Shown: positions 9,456 to 17,434 of the stretch, in pieces
Position numbering within the stretch: the stretch's first letter is position 1
How the letters are laid out: every line of letters starts with the position of its first letter
DNA from: Phaeocystidibacter marisrubri
GTDB taxonomy: Bacteria > Bacteroidota > Bacteroidia > Flavobacteriales > Schleiferiaceae
Direction of reading: 5' to 3'
DNA: 64,000 bases
Assembly (NCBI RefSeq): GCF_008933165.1
Contig: NZ_WBVQ01000002.1
Location: forward strand, 62,001 to 126,000
Notes under the pieces: model-generated
The model's input: only the letters and a program-made list of their open reading frames with translations
What the model was told of the DNA's origin: nothing
The model's database searches: none
Program-made: the position numbers and the translations under genes

Positions 9456-11801
9456 ATGAAGAAACTGCTCTTCGGCCTGATCACTTTTGCCTCGACATGG
9501 GCATTGGGTCAAAGCAATCCAAACGCCAATCACGTACTTAACGGTTACGTCACGGATGAAGCGAGTGGAGAAAAACTCATACACGTATTTGTATACGATA
9601 AAATCTCCAACCAAAGTACCCGAACCAACGATTACGGGTTTTACAGTTTGAATCTCAAAGGCGATAGTGCCCACCTTCTCATTAGCTATGTTGGCTATTA
9701 CATGCAAGAGGTGAAGATTGCACTGAACACTCAAGATGTTCAATATGATTTTCAATTGGTAGGCGACAACATGCTCAATGAAGTAGAAATCGTGAGCCAA
9801 TCTGCCGAGCCCATTGAGCAAGAGGCACAAATGTCTACCGTTCGATTGGATATGGCCCAAGTTAAAAACCTCCCTGTTTTACTTGGTGAAACCGACCTAC
9901 TCAAAACCATTCAGCTCCTCCCGGGGGTGCAAAGTGGTTCAGAAGGCACCAGTGGATTCTATGTTCGCGGAGGTGGACCCGACCAAAACCTCGTCCTCAT
10001 GGATGGTGTTCCTGTTTACAACGTCAGTCACCTCTTTGGTTTCTTTTCCCTTTTCAACGGCGATGCAGTCAAGTCTGTGGAGTTGATTAAAGGAGGATTT
10101 CCAGCAGAATATGGCGGCCGACTCAGTTCGGTTCTCGACATCCGTATGAAAGAAGGAAACATGAATGAATACCACGGTAGCGGCTCCATCGGCTTGATTT
10201 CTTCCAAGTTCACCTTTGAAGGCCCTATCGCCAAAGATCGATCCTCCTTTCTCTTTAGTGCGAGAAGAACCTACATCGATGTTCTAGCCAAACCCTTTAT
10301 TGAAACGGCTACCGACGGTGAATCTGCCGGGTATTACTTCTACGACATCAACGGAAAGGTGAACACCCGCATTAATGATAACAACCACTTGTATTTTTCC
10401 ATTTACAATGGTCGCGACAAAGCCAGTGCATCTGACGACTATTCCTATACTTCCAGTGGAATCACCTATAGAAATCAGTTTGAATCTTCCCTTGCATGGG
10501 GGAATACCATTGGGAGTTTGCGCTGGAATTCCCGACTCCAATCTGACCTGTTCATGAACGTAACAGCCACTTACACCAAGTACAACTTCAATGTAGGCTT
10601 CACAGAAGAAGAGTCTGAAAAGGGACCTGGAGTAAATGACTTCCTCAAGCAATCTGTCGAGTACCTTAGCTCTATTGAAGACCTAGGAGCAAAAGTGGAC
10701 TTCGACTGGTATCCAGCGGCGGGACATGAAGTGAAATTCGGTGGTGGATACATCAACCACACCTTTACACCCGGTGTCAATTCATCTTCCTTTTCTAACG
10801 ATTCTACCGAGATTGATACCACATACGGAAGTCAGCAACAGCTCGCTCACGAGTTCCAACTCTACTTCCGCGATGACTTCAGCATTGGCGAAAGATGGCG
10901 CTTTAACGTTGGTCTTCACGCCTCGGCATTTGCTGTTGGTGAGAAATTCTACACCTCTCTACAACCTAGAGCTACAGGCCGTTTCTTAATTGATGATCAA
11001 TCATCTGTGAAAGCGAGCTTTAGCACCATGACGCAATACCTTCACTTGTTGACCAATCAATCCTTGGGCTTACCAACCGATTTATGGGTTCCTGCCACCG
11101 AAGAGGTCGCTCCGCAACAGAGCTGGCAACTCGCAGCTGGATACGCCCGAAGCTTCGGTAAAAGCTACCAAGTGAGTGGTGAAGTGTATTACAAGGAAAT
11201 GTCCAATTTGATTGAATACAAGGAAGGTTCAAGCTTCTTTGCCGGATCTCAAGATTGGCAAAACAAAGTAACTACCGGAAGAGGTTGGAGTTACGGATTG
11301 GAACTCTTGTTGGAAAAGAAAGTAGGCGCAACAACGGGCTGGATCGGCTACACCTGGAGCAGTTCCAATCGTCAATTCGACGAAGTGAACTTTGGCAATC
11401 CGTATCCTTACACCTACGATAGAAGACACGATCTAAGTATCGCAGTGACTCACAAATTGTCGGACACCTGGACCATGGGAGCCGTGTTTGTGTATGGAAC
11501 TGGAAACGCAGTAACACTTCCAACGGCACAATACCGCGACCCATATACGGGAGAGTTAATCGAGCATGTAAGCGAGCGCAACAACTATCGAGCTCCCGCG
11601 TACCATCGTTTAGACTTGAGTTTCACTCACACAAAAAAGACCAGCTGGGGTGAGAGTATTTGGCAATTCGGGGTGTACAACGTGTACAACCGAAAGAATC
11701 CATTCTACCTGTACTTCAGTACAGAGAATACAGGTAAAAAGCTCACACAAGTAAGCCTCTTCCCTATTCTTCCTTCAGTTTCTTGGTCATTTAAATTCTA
11801 G
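9456..11801 (+). CDS. TonB-dependent outer-membrane receptor with carboxypeptidase-like N-domain
   Basis: A 781-residue outer-membrane transporter. Signal peptide residues 1-18 (TWALGQS). Residues 25-110 are a CarboxypepD_reg-like beta-sandwich (GYVTDEASGEKL). The plug follows, with TIQLLPGVQSG, GFYVRGGGPDQN and MDGVPVYN, then a C-terminal beta-barrel ending in SWSFKF with terminal Phe. It takes up a ligand across the outer membrane with TonB/ExbBD energy. A DUF4249 lipoprotein gene starts 2 bp after the stop, the usual pairing in Bacteroidetes. The ligand is not evident. Confidence 0.93.
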   Translation: MKKLLFGLITFASTWALGQSNPNANHVLNGYVTDEASGEKLIHVFVYDKISNQSTRTNDYGFYSLNLKGDSAHLLISYVGYYMQEVKIALNTQDVQYDFQLVGDNMLNEVEIVSQSAEPIEQEAQMSTVRLDMAQVKNLPVLLGETDLLKTIQLLPGVQSGSEGTSGFYVRGGGPDQNLVLMDGVPVYNVSHLFGFFSLFNGDAVKSVELIKGGFPAEYGGRLSSVLDIRMKEGNMNEYHGSGSIGLISSKFTFEGPIAKDRSSFLFSARRTYIDVLAKPFIETATDGESAGYYFYDINGKVNTRINDNNHLYFSIYNGRDKASASDDYSYTSSGITYRNQFESSLAWGNTIGSLRWNSRLQSDLFMNVTATYTKYNFNVGFTEEESEKGPGVNDFLKQSVEYLSSIEDLGAKVDFDWYPAAGHEVKFGGGYINHTFTPGVNSSSFSNDSTEIDTTYGSQQQLAHEFQLYFRDDFSIGERWRFNVGLHASAFAVGEKFYTSLQPRATGRFLIDDQSSVKASFSTMTQYLHLLTNQSLGLPTDLWVPATEEVAPQQSWQLAAGYARSFGKSYQVSGEVYYKEMSNLIEYKEGSSFFAGSQDWQNKVTTGRGWSYGLELLLEKKVGATTGWIGYTWSSSNRQFDEVNFGNPYPYTYDRRHDLSIAVTHKLSDTWTMGAVFVYGTGNAVTLPTAQYRDPYTGELIEHVSERNNYRAPAYHRLDLSFTHTKKTSWGESIWQFGVYNVYNRKNPFYLYFSTENTGKKLTQVSLFPILPSVSWSFKF

Positions 11802-11803
11802 TC

Positions 11804-12727
11804 ATGAAAAAGTTCATCTATATACTTCTAGCACTGCCATTCATCGCATGTGAGAAAACCATCGACTACAATGGCGATCTTTCAGAACCCATGATTGTAT
11901 TGGGACCGAGCAATGCCGTTTCCTCTGGATTTGGATTGAGTCGATTTGAAGACTCCGTGCAATTCATCTTGAGCAACAGCATTGACATCCTCGACATCGG
12001 AATTCCCGGTCCAATTCAGAATGCGGATGTTCAGATCCGCGAAGTTGGAGGAGCGTGGATTCCTGTTATCGAAAGAGCATCGGGCTACTACTCTACGAAT
12101 GCGCTGCAAATTGTAACTGGCAAGAGTTATGAAGTAAAAGCTTCGGCAACGGGCTACGACGATGTTTCGGCAAAGTGTACTGTTCCCTTCCCTATTGCCA
12201 TCAACAGCTTTAAATACGAGAGCACAGTGTACCCGCCAGACACTTTCAATTTCTACGATGCCTACAAGGTGTACAACTTGAAATTACAAGACCCTGGAAA
12301 CGGTAGACGATACTTCTGTATTACGGCTGAATACCGCTACAATGACACCACGCTAGGCTCTACTGGCTATGAAGTTCAACTCACTTCTAAAAGTCCGTAT
12401 GCACGTCCCATTACCGATGGAGACTACTACTATCGTCTCAATGAACTCTTTGGAACCAATGAGGGATTTGAAGGAAAAGAAGTCAACATACCTCTTCAAT
12501 TGTACAACGAAGGATGGGAACCCAATCCTGGGGATGACATCTCTCTTTACATAACAGTAAAAACCCTTGACGAAAGCGGCTACAAATACCACACTTCTCG
12601 CCAGCGCTACCAGCAATTTGGCGGAAGTGGAGATCTATTCTCCCAACCCGTTCAAGTATTTACCAATGTAAAAGGTGGCTTGGGCTTTCTCGGAGGATAC
12701 AGTCTTCGGGATAAAAGAGAGGATTAA
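11804..12727 (+). CDS. DUF4249-type lipoprotein, partner of TonB receptor
   Basis: Lipoprotein signal with Cys16 (LPFIACEKTID), followed by a beta-rich 290-residue body typical of DUF4249, including an N-terminal Ig-like part (NADVQIREVGG) and a conserved central region. These proteins are encoded directly after TonB receptors of the carboxypeptidase-domain class, as here (2-bp gap), and are presumed surface-exposed accessory subunits. Its last codons converge with the HD hydrolase gene, the two stops overlapping at 12724-12727. Confidence 0.85.
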   Translation: MKKFIYILLALPFIACEKTIDYNGDLSEPMIVLGPSNAVSSGFGLSRFEDSVQFILSNSIDILDIGIPGPIQNADVQIREVGGAWIPVIERASGYYSTNALQIVTGKSYEVKASATGYDDVSAKCTVPFPIAINSFKYESTVYPPDTFNFYDAYKVYNLKLQDPGNGRRYFCITAEYRYNDTTLGSTGYEVQLTSKSPYARPITDGDYYYRLNELFGTNEGFEGKEVNIPLQLYNEGWEPNPGDDISLYITVKTLDESGYKYHTSRQRYQQFGGSGDLFSQPVQVFTNVKGGLGFLGGYSLRDKRED

Positions 12728-13374
12728 TCTCCCCACCACTCACTTTCAAATTGGTCGAGGAAAGACTCCATATACTGGTGTCGTTTCTCGGCCATTTTCT
12801 TTCCGCTCTCCGTTTGCATTCTGTCTTTGAGGAGAAGTAGTTTTTCGTGAAAATGTGCAAGCGTAGAATTGTTGTTCTTCTTGTAAGCTTCAAATGTATC
12901 GTGGTATTCCACCTCCTCCTCAGGATTCCAAAGCTGACGTTTATTCGCACCTCCGTAGGCAAAAGCCCTTCCGATTCCAATTGCTCCTATGGCATCCAAT
13001 CGATCGGCATCTTGAACTACAGCTGCCTCAATAGAGCTCGTTGGCGTATCTACACCTGCTCCCTTAAAGGTGACCTCTTCCACGACTTTCACAACGCGAT
13101 CAATCACATCGGGACGGCCATCTAAGCTCTCCAACCAAGCTCGTGCAGCCTTCGGGCCACCATCAACATCTCCACCGTTGAACTTCCAATCGTCAATGTC
13201 GTGAAGCAGCGCTGCTAGCTCTACAACCTGAGAATCAGCTCCCTCTTCATGGGCGAGAACCAAGGCCATTCTCCGAACCCTATCGATGTGAAACCAATCG
13301 TGACCTGTGTGCTCATTGGCAAACATTTCCATCATTCGGGCTTCGGTCTTTTCTATCAGTTGTAGCGTATTCAT
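12724..13374 (-). CDS. HD-domain phosphohydrolase
   Basis: Metal-dependent phosphohydrolase of the HD superfamily. Motifs: GHDWFHIDRV (first His), AALLHDIDDW (the HD pair) and QDADRLDAIGAIGIGR (distal Asp), as in the YedJ/uncharacterised HD group that acts on nucleotides or similar phosphates. I place the start at the ATG at 13374, because the family begins shortly before the GHDW motif; an ATG at 13410 would add 12 residues. The substrate is unknown. Confidence 0.85.
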   Translation of the reverse strand: MNTLQLIEKTEARMMEMFANEHTGHDWFHIDRVRRMALVLAHEEGADSQVVELAALLHDIDDWKFNGGDVDGGPKAARAWLESLDGRPDVIDRVVKVVEEVTFKGAGVDTPTSSIEAAVVQDADRLDAIGAIGIGRAFAYGGANKRQLWNPEEEVEYHDTFEAYKKNNNSTLAHFHEKLLLLKDRMQTESGKKMAEKRHQYMESFLDQFESEWWGD

Positions 13375-13450
13375 GCTTCGGTAAACTTTTGGAAAGTCAA
13401 AGGTCTGCAACTCTTCGCAAGGAATAAAGGAAAAGGCAACAAACCCACAA

Positions 13451-13466
13451 TCTACTGATCAGTAGA
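13451..13466. promoter_or_regulatory. Perfect 16-bp palindrome, putative operator
   Basis: TCTACTGATCAGTAGA is a perfect palindrome in the spacer between the divergent HD hydrolase (starting 13374) and lipoprotein (13579) genes. The shape and the central CTGATCAG are like operators of TetR-type repressors; no regulator gene is adjacent, so the assignment is inference. Confidence 0.45.
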
Positions 13467-13578
13467 CCGATATATCCAAGTGAAATGAGAATTGTGTATC
13501 TTCCACATACCAAACCATTAGAAGGTGTCACCAATCACCTTCATAACCGACTTTAAAGAGTCGATAAAAACCTATGCT

Positions 13579-14370
13579 ATGAAGATCATTGCACTATTCA
13601 GCATGACCTGTCTGGTCTACTCTTGCGGAGTCTATACTCCCGAATACGAACTGCCTTATGGCAAGGCCTATACCGCCCCTGTAGATCCCTTTCAACCCGT
13701 TACAATAACCAACGACAAAACCGATCGAATTTCTCTTTCCTATGCTCGAGCTCCCGTAGCGAATACGTGGTATCCCACAGATCAGAATATTCAATACGGA
13801 ACAGTTTCATTCATCTATTCCCGACAAGGTGAAATTTCCTCCATGCAGATGGGAGCAAGATATGGAGCGGGAGCCTATAACTTCAGAATGCCAGCACTTG
13901 CCCCTGAGGGAGTCGCTACATATCACAATCTAGGCTATCATCTTGGGGTTGGAATGCGTGCAGTTGAAATTGCACCAGGCTGGTACCTTTCTCCCTTTAC
14001 CATCAATGGAAACATAGACATCGGGTTTGGGGCTTACGACAATCTCATTAAAGACGCGGACGGCAACTCGTACAACGACTCAACGGCCTTCACCGATGTA
14101 CGATCCAAGCAAATGCTCTCCCTTCGGATGTTCACCGAGCTGCGATACGATATCAATCAGACATGGAGATCCTACCTCAGAATTGGCTATGGTCAGATCG
14201 GAACCGACTATTTTGACAGCAAATTTTTGTCGCCAGTAGAATCGAGGAGACATACTTACATGACTTTGGCTTTACAATTTCAAAAATTCGGTGTTTTCGC
14301 CACACAAGCGTACAGCGCTACACGTCAAGAAATTACACCCTTAACCTTCGGTTTCTTCTGGGAATTCTGA
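13579..14370 (+). CDS. Lipoprotein with beta-barrel-like body, unknown function
   Basis: I start this gene at the ATG at 13579, since it gives a lipoprotein signal (MKIIALFSMTCLVYSCG) with Cys16; an earlier in-frame ATG would bury it. The 263-residue protein is rich in aromatic, alternating segments (MQMGARYGAGAYNF, LRIGYGQIG) and ends in FGFFWEF with a terminal Phe, suggesting an outer-membrane beta-barrel or surface protein. No family is recognised. A 16-bp palindrome lies about 110 bp upstream. Confidence 0.65.
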   Translation: MKIIALFSMTCLVYSCGVYTPEYELPYGKAYTAPVDPFQPVTITNDKTDRISLSYARAPVANTWYPTDQNIQYGTVSFIYSRQGEISSMQMGARYGAGAYNFRMPALAPEGVATYHNLGYHLGVGMRAVEIAPGWYLSPFTINGNIDIGFGAYDNLIKDADGNSYNDSTAFTDVRSKQMLSLRMFTELRYDINQTWRSYLRIGYGQIGTDYFDSKFLSPVESRRHTYMTLALQFQKFGVFATQAYSATRQEITPLTFGFFWEF

Positions 14371-14448
14371 GTTTTTTTTAGCTCTTTATCACAGAAACAC
14401 TGGGAAATTTACATTTCTATATTACATTTGCACCCGGCTAAGCCACTA

Positions 14449-14533
14449 GGAGAGGTGGCAGAGTGGTCGAATGCGGCGGTCTTGAAAACCGTTGAGGGTC
14501 ACACCTCCGGGGGTTCGAATCCCTCCCTCTCCG
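14449..14533 (+). tRNA. tRNA-Ser (anticodon UGA)
   Basis: GGAGAGG at 14449-14455 pairs with CCTCTCC at 14526-14532; discriminator G at 14533; CCA is not encoded. The anticodon stem GCGGT/ACCGT holds the loop CTTGAAA with anticodon TGA. A long variable arm (TTGAGGGTCACACCTC) and the GGTTCGAAT T-loop are typical of serine tRNA. Its 3' end is the attachment site of the integrated element that begins immediately downstream. Confidence 0.95.
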
Positions 14534-14534
14534 C
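14520..14534 (+). other. attL core: tRNA-Ser 3' end
   Basis: TCCCTCCCTCTCCGC is the last part of the tRNA gene and is repeated exactly at 43737-43751. Integration into tRNA 3' ends with restoration of the gene is typical for tyrosine recombinases. The integrase gene begins about 300 bp inside. Confidence 0.88.
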
Positions 14535-14558
14535 TGAGGAATTTTACAATTCTGAGCA

Positions 14559-14594
14559 AAGTCCCGAAAATCCTAGCATTTTCGGGACTTTTTG
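14559..14594 (+). terminator. Terminator just inside attL
   Basis: AAGTCCCGAAAA (14559-14570) pairs with TTTTCGGGACTT (14579-14590) and is followed by a T-tract. It lies 25 bp after the tRNA and probably replaces the tRNA's native terminator, which now lies beyond attR at 43761-43790. Confidence 0.8.
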
Positions 14595-14603
14595 TTTTTC
14601 AGT

Positions 14604-14680
14604 ACTGAGCAGGAAAATGCGGTTTTGAGCAAAAAAACGGTGTCCAAATCGTAACCCCATGCTTTCAGGGGTTACGATTT
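14604..14680. promoter_or_regulatory. Candidate integrase arm-binding repeats at attL
   Basis: ACTGAGCAGG (14604) and TTTGAGCAAA (14624) resemble TCTGAG repeats near attR (43622, 43632, 43653, 43681). AAATCGTAACCCC at 14646-14658 is inverted at 14668-14680 and recurs as AAATCGTAACCC at 43667-43678. Repeats found at both ends of an element are candidates for recombinase or excisionase arm sites; the T-poor inverted pair could alternatively be a simple hairpin. Confidence 0.4.
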
Positions 14681-14832
14681 TCCTACAAAACGCTACTTCG
14701 CAGGCTTGCTCAAGGATGCAGAAGATTGCGCAATGCAATTTCGAGCGTCCCTTATAATTTTGGTTTTTGAAGTGAGGGCATGAAATCCGCTTGTGGAATC
14801 TGGCACATTTCACTGGCACAAAAGGAAGAAGT

Positions 14833-16062
14833 ATGTCAACGAGAAACACATTCAAACTTCTATTCTTACTCAACAAGTCTAAGTCTAACAACCAAGGTGC
14901 ACCTATCATTCTGCGCCTTACAGTAAACGGCTCCACCGCCTCCATGAATGTTGGACTGCGTATCCCTGAAAAGGAATGGGACGTAAAAAATCGTCAACCC
15001 AAACCCAAGTGCAACCAATTCATGGAGATCTCCATGCATATGGAAACACTCAAGTCCAAGGCTTACCAGGCGTATGGTGAACTCATGCGCGAGCATGAAG
15101 AGATTACAGCTGAACAAGTTCGGAATCGAATGCAAGGACGAGATGGTGATCAGATTCGGACAATCATTGGTATTTGGACCGAACACAATGAAGAGTTGCA
15201 CAAGATGATCGGTAAGGCTACCTCATACACCCTGTACCAAAAGCATCAAACTTGCATGAAGCATTTTAAGGACTTCCTAAAGGCTCAATACAACATGAAG
15301 GACTTACCCATCCGACAAGTGCGATATAATGTAGTTCGTGAGTTCCACCAGTTCCTTCGCTTCGACAAAGGACTAATGGAGAACACCGCCATCAAATTCC
15401 TTCAGAACTTCAAGAAGATCATCAACCGTGCACTTCGTTCTGGTTGGCTATCCACAGATCCATTCGAGGGAATGTCTCTTCGACTGAAAGAAACGGATCG
15501 TGCCTATCTCACCGAAGCTGAGCTGAAACGCATTGAAGAAAATACTTTCAAGGTGAACCGACTCGAGCAGGTAAAGGACCTATTCATCTTTGCTTGCTAT
15601 ACCGGACTCTCCTACTCCGATGTCAAAAAGCTCAAACGTTCAGAGATTGAGCAGACTCCAGATGGACTTTGGTGGATTAAAACCCGTAGACAAAAGACTA
15701 AAACTAAAAGTCAGGTTCCTATGCTAGCTCGAGCAAAGGCAATCATTGACAAACATTGCTTACTTGAATATTTGAAAGCTGAAGAGCCGATCTTCAAGGT
15801 ATTGAGCAACCAAAAGCTCAATGCTTACCTCAAGGAAATAGCCGACTTATGCGGCATTGAAAAGAAGCTCACCTTCCACGTGGCTAGGCATACGTTTGCC
15901 ACTACCGTAACGCTTCAAAACGGAGTATCAATTGAGTCTGTCAGTAGAATGCTTGGACACACCAATTTGAAGACAACTCAACACTATGCGAGGATTGTAG
16001 ATCAGAAAATAGCCGATGATATGCGGCAGCTGACGACATCGGGAAAGTTTCAATTAGCGTGA
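14833..16062 (+). CDS. int: Tyrosine recombinase (integrase), IntDOT-like
   Basis: Site-specific recombinase with the three-domain layout of Bacteroidetes integrases: arm-binding domain (residues about 1-90), SAM-like core-binding domain (105-210) and catalytic domain. With the start at 14833, which follows an AAGGAAG Shine-Dalgarno-like stretch, the catalytic residues are His349 and Arg352 (HVARH), His376 (LGHTNL) and Tyr385 (TQHYAR). The first catalytic Arg is replaced by Ser260 in YTGLSYSD, as in IntDOT of CTnDOT. It presumably integrates the element into tRNA-Ser. It lacks the extra helix insert of integron integrases. Two 3' fragments of relatives lie at 44733 and 51468. Confidence 0.93.
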   Translation: MSTRNTFKLLFLLNKSKSNNQGAPIILRLTVNGSTASMNVGLRIPEKEWDVKNRQPKPKCNQFMEISMHMETLKSKAYQAYGELMREHEEITAEQVRNRMQGRDGDQIRTIIGIWTEHNEELHKMIGKATSYTLYQKHQTCMKHFKDFLKAQYNMKDLPIRQVRYNVVREFHQFLRFDKGLMENTAIKFLQNFKKIINRALRSGWLSTDPFEGMSLRLKETDRAYLTEAELKRIEENTFKVNRLEQVKDLFIFACYTGLSYSDVKKLKRSEIEQTPDGLWWIKTRRQKTKTKSQVPMLARAKAIIDKHCLLEYLKAEEPIFKVLSNQKLNAYLKEIADLCGIEKKLTFHVARHTFATTVTLQNGVSIESVSRMLGHTNLKTTQHYARIVDQKIADDMRQLTTSGKFQLA

Positions 16063-16066
16063 GGAA

Positions 16067-16087
16067 GGGCCGAGAGGCCCTTTTCTT
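16067..16087 (+). terminator. Integrase terminator
   Basis: GGGCCGAGAGGCCC followed by TTTTCTTTTT, 4 bp after the integrase stop. The same hairpin follows the integrase fragment at 44979. The 100 bp after it, up to GTTAGCT at 16181-16187, aligns without gaps with 44993-45099. Confidence 0.85.
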
Positions 16088-16181
16088 TTTGTAGTTTTAT
16101 CTGGCCGCCTTATCTCTCAAACCTCTTCATATCAAGGACATTTCAGAGATAAAGAATTACAATCCTGATTATATCAACGAG

Positions 16182-16859
16182 TTAGCTGCAAGCTGAAAAA
16201 ACGCACAATAAAAAATGAAAATCAGAAAAGTAAATATTCAAGATATTGAAAAACTAAAAGAAATCGGAAAACTGACTTTTGCCGAAACTTTTTCCTCGGA
16301 AAACAGCGAGGAGAATATGAAAGAATATTTGGAAAACGGATTTTCAACGGAAAAACTGACTGCGGAACTGACCGACCAAAACGCTGAATTTTACTTTGCG
16401 GAACTTGACGGAAAAACAATCGGATATTTAAAAGTAAACATTGGAGAATCTCAAACCGAAATTAAAGACAAAAACGCACTCGAAATTGAACGGATTTACG
16501 TGCTAAAAGAATTTCACGGAAAAAAAGTCGGACAATTTCTTTATGACAAAGCCATTGAATTGGCGAAAGATAAAAACGTGGAATATGTTTGGTTAGGAGT
16601 TTGGGAACAAAACCCAAGAGCAATCCGATTTTATGAAAAAAATGGATTTAAAGCGTTTGACAAACACGTTTTCAAACTTGGAAGCGATGAACAAACCGAC
16701 ATTATGATGAAACTAAAAATAGAATAAAGCCAGCAGCTAACAATGTATATAAAAGATAGGCGAAGCAGTAATAAAATCAAGAGTTCTGGCTCGTATCAAA
16801 GTTTGTGCTTAACCGAAAGTTTCGCGCTTCGAAATCGTCTACTTTTCATATACTAACCG
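16182..16859 (+). mobile_element. Integron-like gene cassette A (GNAT)
   Basis: The cassette begins at the TTAGCT of GTTAGCTGC (16181-16189) and ends at the G of GTTGCTC (16859). The start is the exact reverse complement of GCAGCTAAC in its own attC, nine of nine bases. This is expected if the cassette was a circle whose attC was cut at G^TT on insertion. It holds one AT-rich gene in the + direction. It lies between the integrase terminator and the control region, the same place as the array in the second element. Confidence 0.8.
16215..16727 (+). CDS. GNAT-family N-acetyltransferase
   Basis: A 170-residue acetyltransferase of the GNAT fold. The acetyl-CoA-binding motif A is visible in IERIYVLKEFHGKKVGQFLY (Q/R-x-x-G-x-G/A region), followed by the GVWEQNPRAIRFYEKNGF segment common in RimI/SpeG-like enzymes. 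The substrate is unknown; a polyamine or small-molecule resistance role is possible. Codons are strikingly AT-rich (many AAA, GAA, TTT) compared with the integrase and chromosomal genes, which suggests separate acquisition as a cassette. The gene almost fills cassette A. Confidence 0.88.
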   Translation: MKIRKVNIQDIEKLKEIGKLTFAETFSSENSEENMKEYLENGFSTEKLTAELTDQNAEFYFAELDGKTIGYLKVNIGESQTEIKDKNALEIERIYVLKEFHGKKVGQFLYDKAIELAKDKNVEYVWLGVWEQNPRAIRFYEKNGFKAFDKHVFKLGSDEQTDIMMKLKIE

Positions 16860-16865
16860 TTGCTC
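16735..16865 (+). other. attC-like site of cassette A
   Basis: R'' AGCTAAC (16735-16741) and R' GTTGCTC (16859-16865) flank an imperfect palindrome: GTATATAAAAGATAG pairs with CTACTTTTCATATAC, then GGCGAAGC with GCTTCG further in. The five-base spacer TAACC separates L' and R'. The topology matches folded integron recombination sites. Confidence 0.75.
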
Positions 16866-17262
16866 AGGGGTATCAGCCTCGACCTAGACTCAGTTTTGAG
16901 CTCTGAGCAGAAACGGATTGACTTAACTAATCTTAGCTTTTCATCGCACATTGTGAATGACAGACCAGAACTGAAGGCTTAATCATACTCTTCATCTCAG
17001 AGCAATTGATATTGGCGTTTAATACCCCCACTTCCGCACCTCAGTCGATTCCGAAGTTACACTTCGCAAAATAGCGTAGTGACAGTTGGTTCATATTACC
17101 ATAATTGCTTCACCAGCTGACCAGGAACCTGAAATGAGGCAAATGGCCCTACACTTCCCGTAATTGCTCACTTCTGCACGATTTTGCGCTTTGCTTTAAG
17201 CCCTACTCATTCTAATATTGCTCTAGTCAATTAATGTTGACTAGTGAGTAGTATTGGAAGTA
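16866..17262 (+). repeat. Conserved non-coding control region, copy 1
   Basis: About 390 bp without a convincing gene, aligning over its full length with 50855-51240. The best-conserved part is 17151-17240 (ACTTCCCGTAATTGCTCACT, then GCACGATTTTGCGCTTTGCT and TAATATTGCTCTAGTCAATT). It begins directly after the attC R' box in both copies. A 26-bp segment at 17165-17190 recurs inverted at 19514-19539, upstream of the virus-like operon. The position suggests promoter, replication or packaging functions. Confidence 0.75.
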
Positions 17263-17398
17263 AATATCGCCCCACTTCAACAAGACAATTTCAAGACAAT
17301 TGCCAAGTCTTGAAGTTTATCATGCACCGAGAGAAGTCCCGGCTCCAGCAATCAATTGACACTCACTACTCACTAGTCCAGTCTGGAGCCGGACTTCC
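17223..17398 (+). other. Origin-like cluster: inverted repeats, iterons, long hairpin
   Basis: CTAGTCAA-TTAATG-TTGACTAG at 17223-17244 is an inverted repeat. GACTAGTGAGTAGT (17239-17252) recurs inverted as ACTACTCACTAGTC (17365-17378). CAAGACAATT occurs twice (17281, 17292). GAAGTCCCGGCTCCAG (17333-17348) pairs with CTGGAGCCGGACTTC (17383-17397) around a loop that contains the inverted 14-mer. This sits directly upstream of the winged-helix gene at 17435. The arrangement resembles an iteron or hairpin origin with its Rep gene; the function is inference. Confidence 0.5.
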
Positions 17399-17434
17399 TT
17401 ATTTCATTCTGTTTAATCTGAATTACTCAGCATC

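Noticed and set aside
14428-14628. Short open frame across the tRNA-Ser
   Set aside because: It reads through the tRNA gene and the terminator; it is a by-product.
14833-16062. The tyrosine recombinase as an integron integrase (IntI)
   Set aside because: It has the arm-binding domain and Ser in place of the first Arg typical of IntDOT-like Bacteroidetes integrases, and no visible extra helix insert between the catalytic motifs. It lies next to the tRNA att site, which explains its role.
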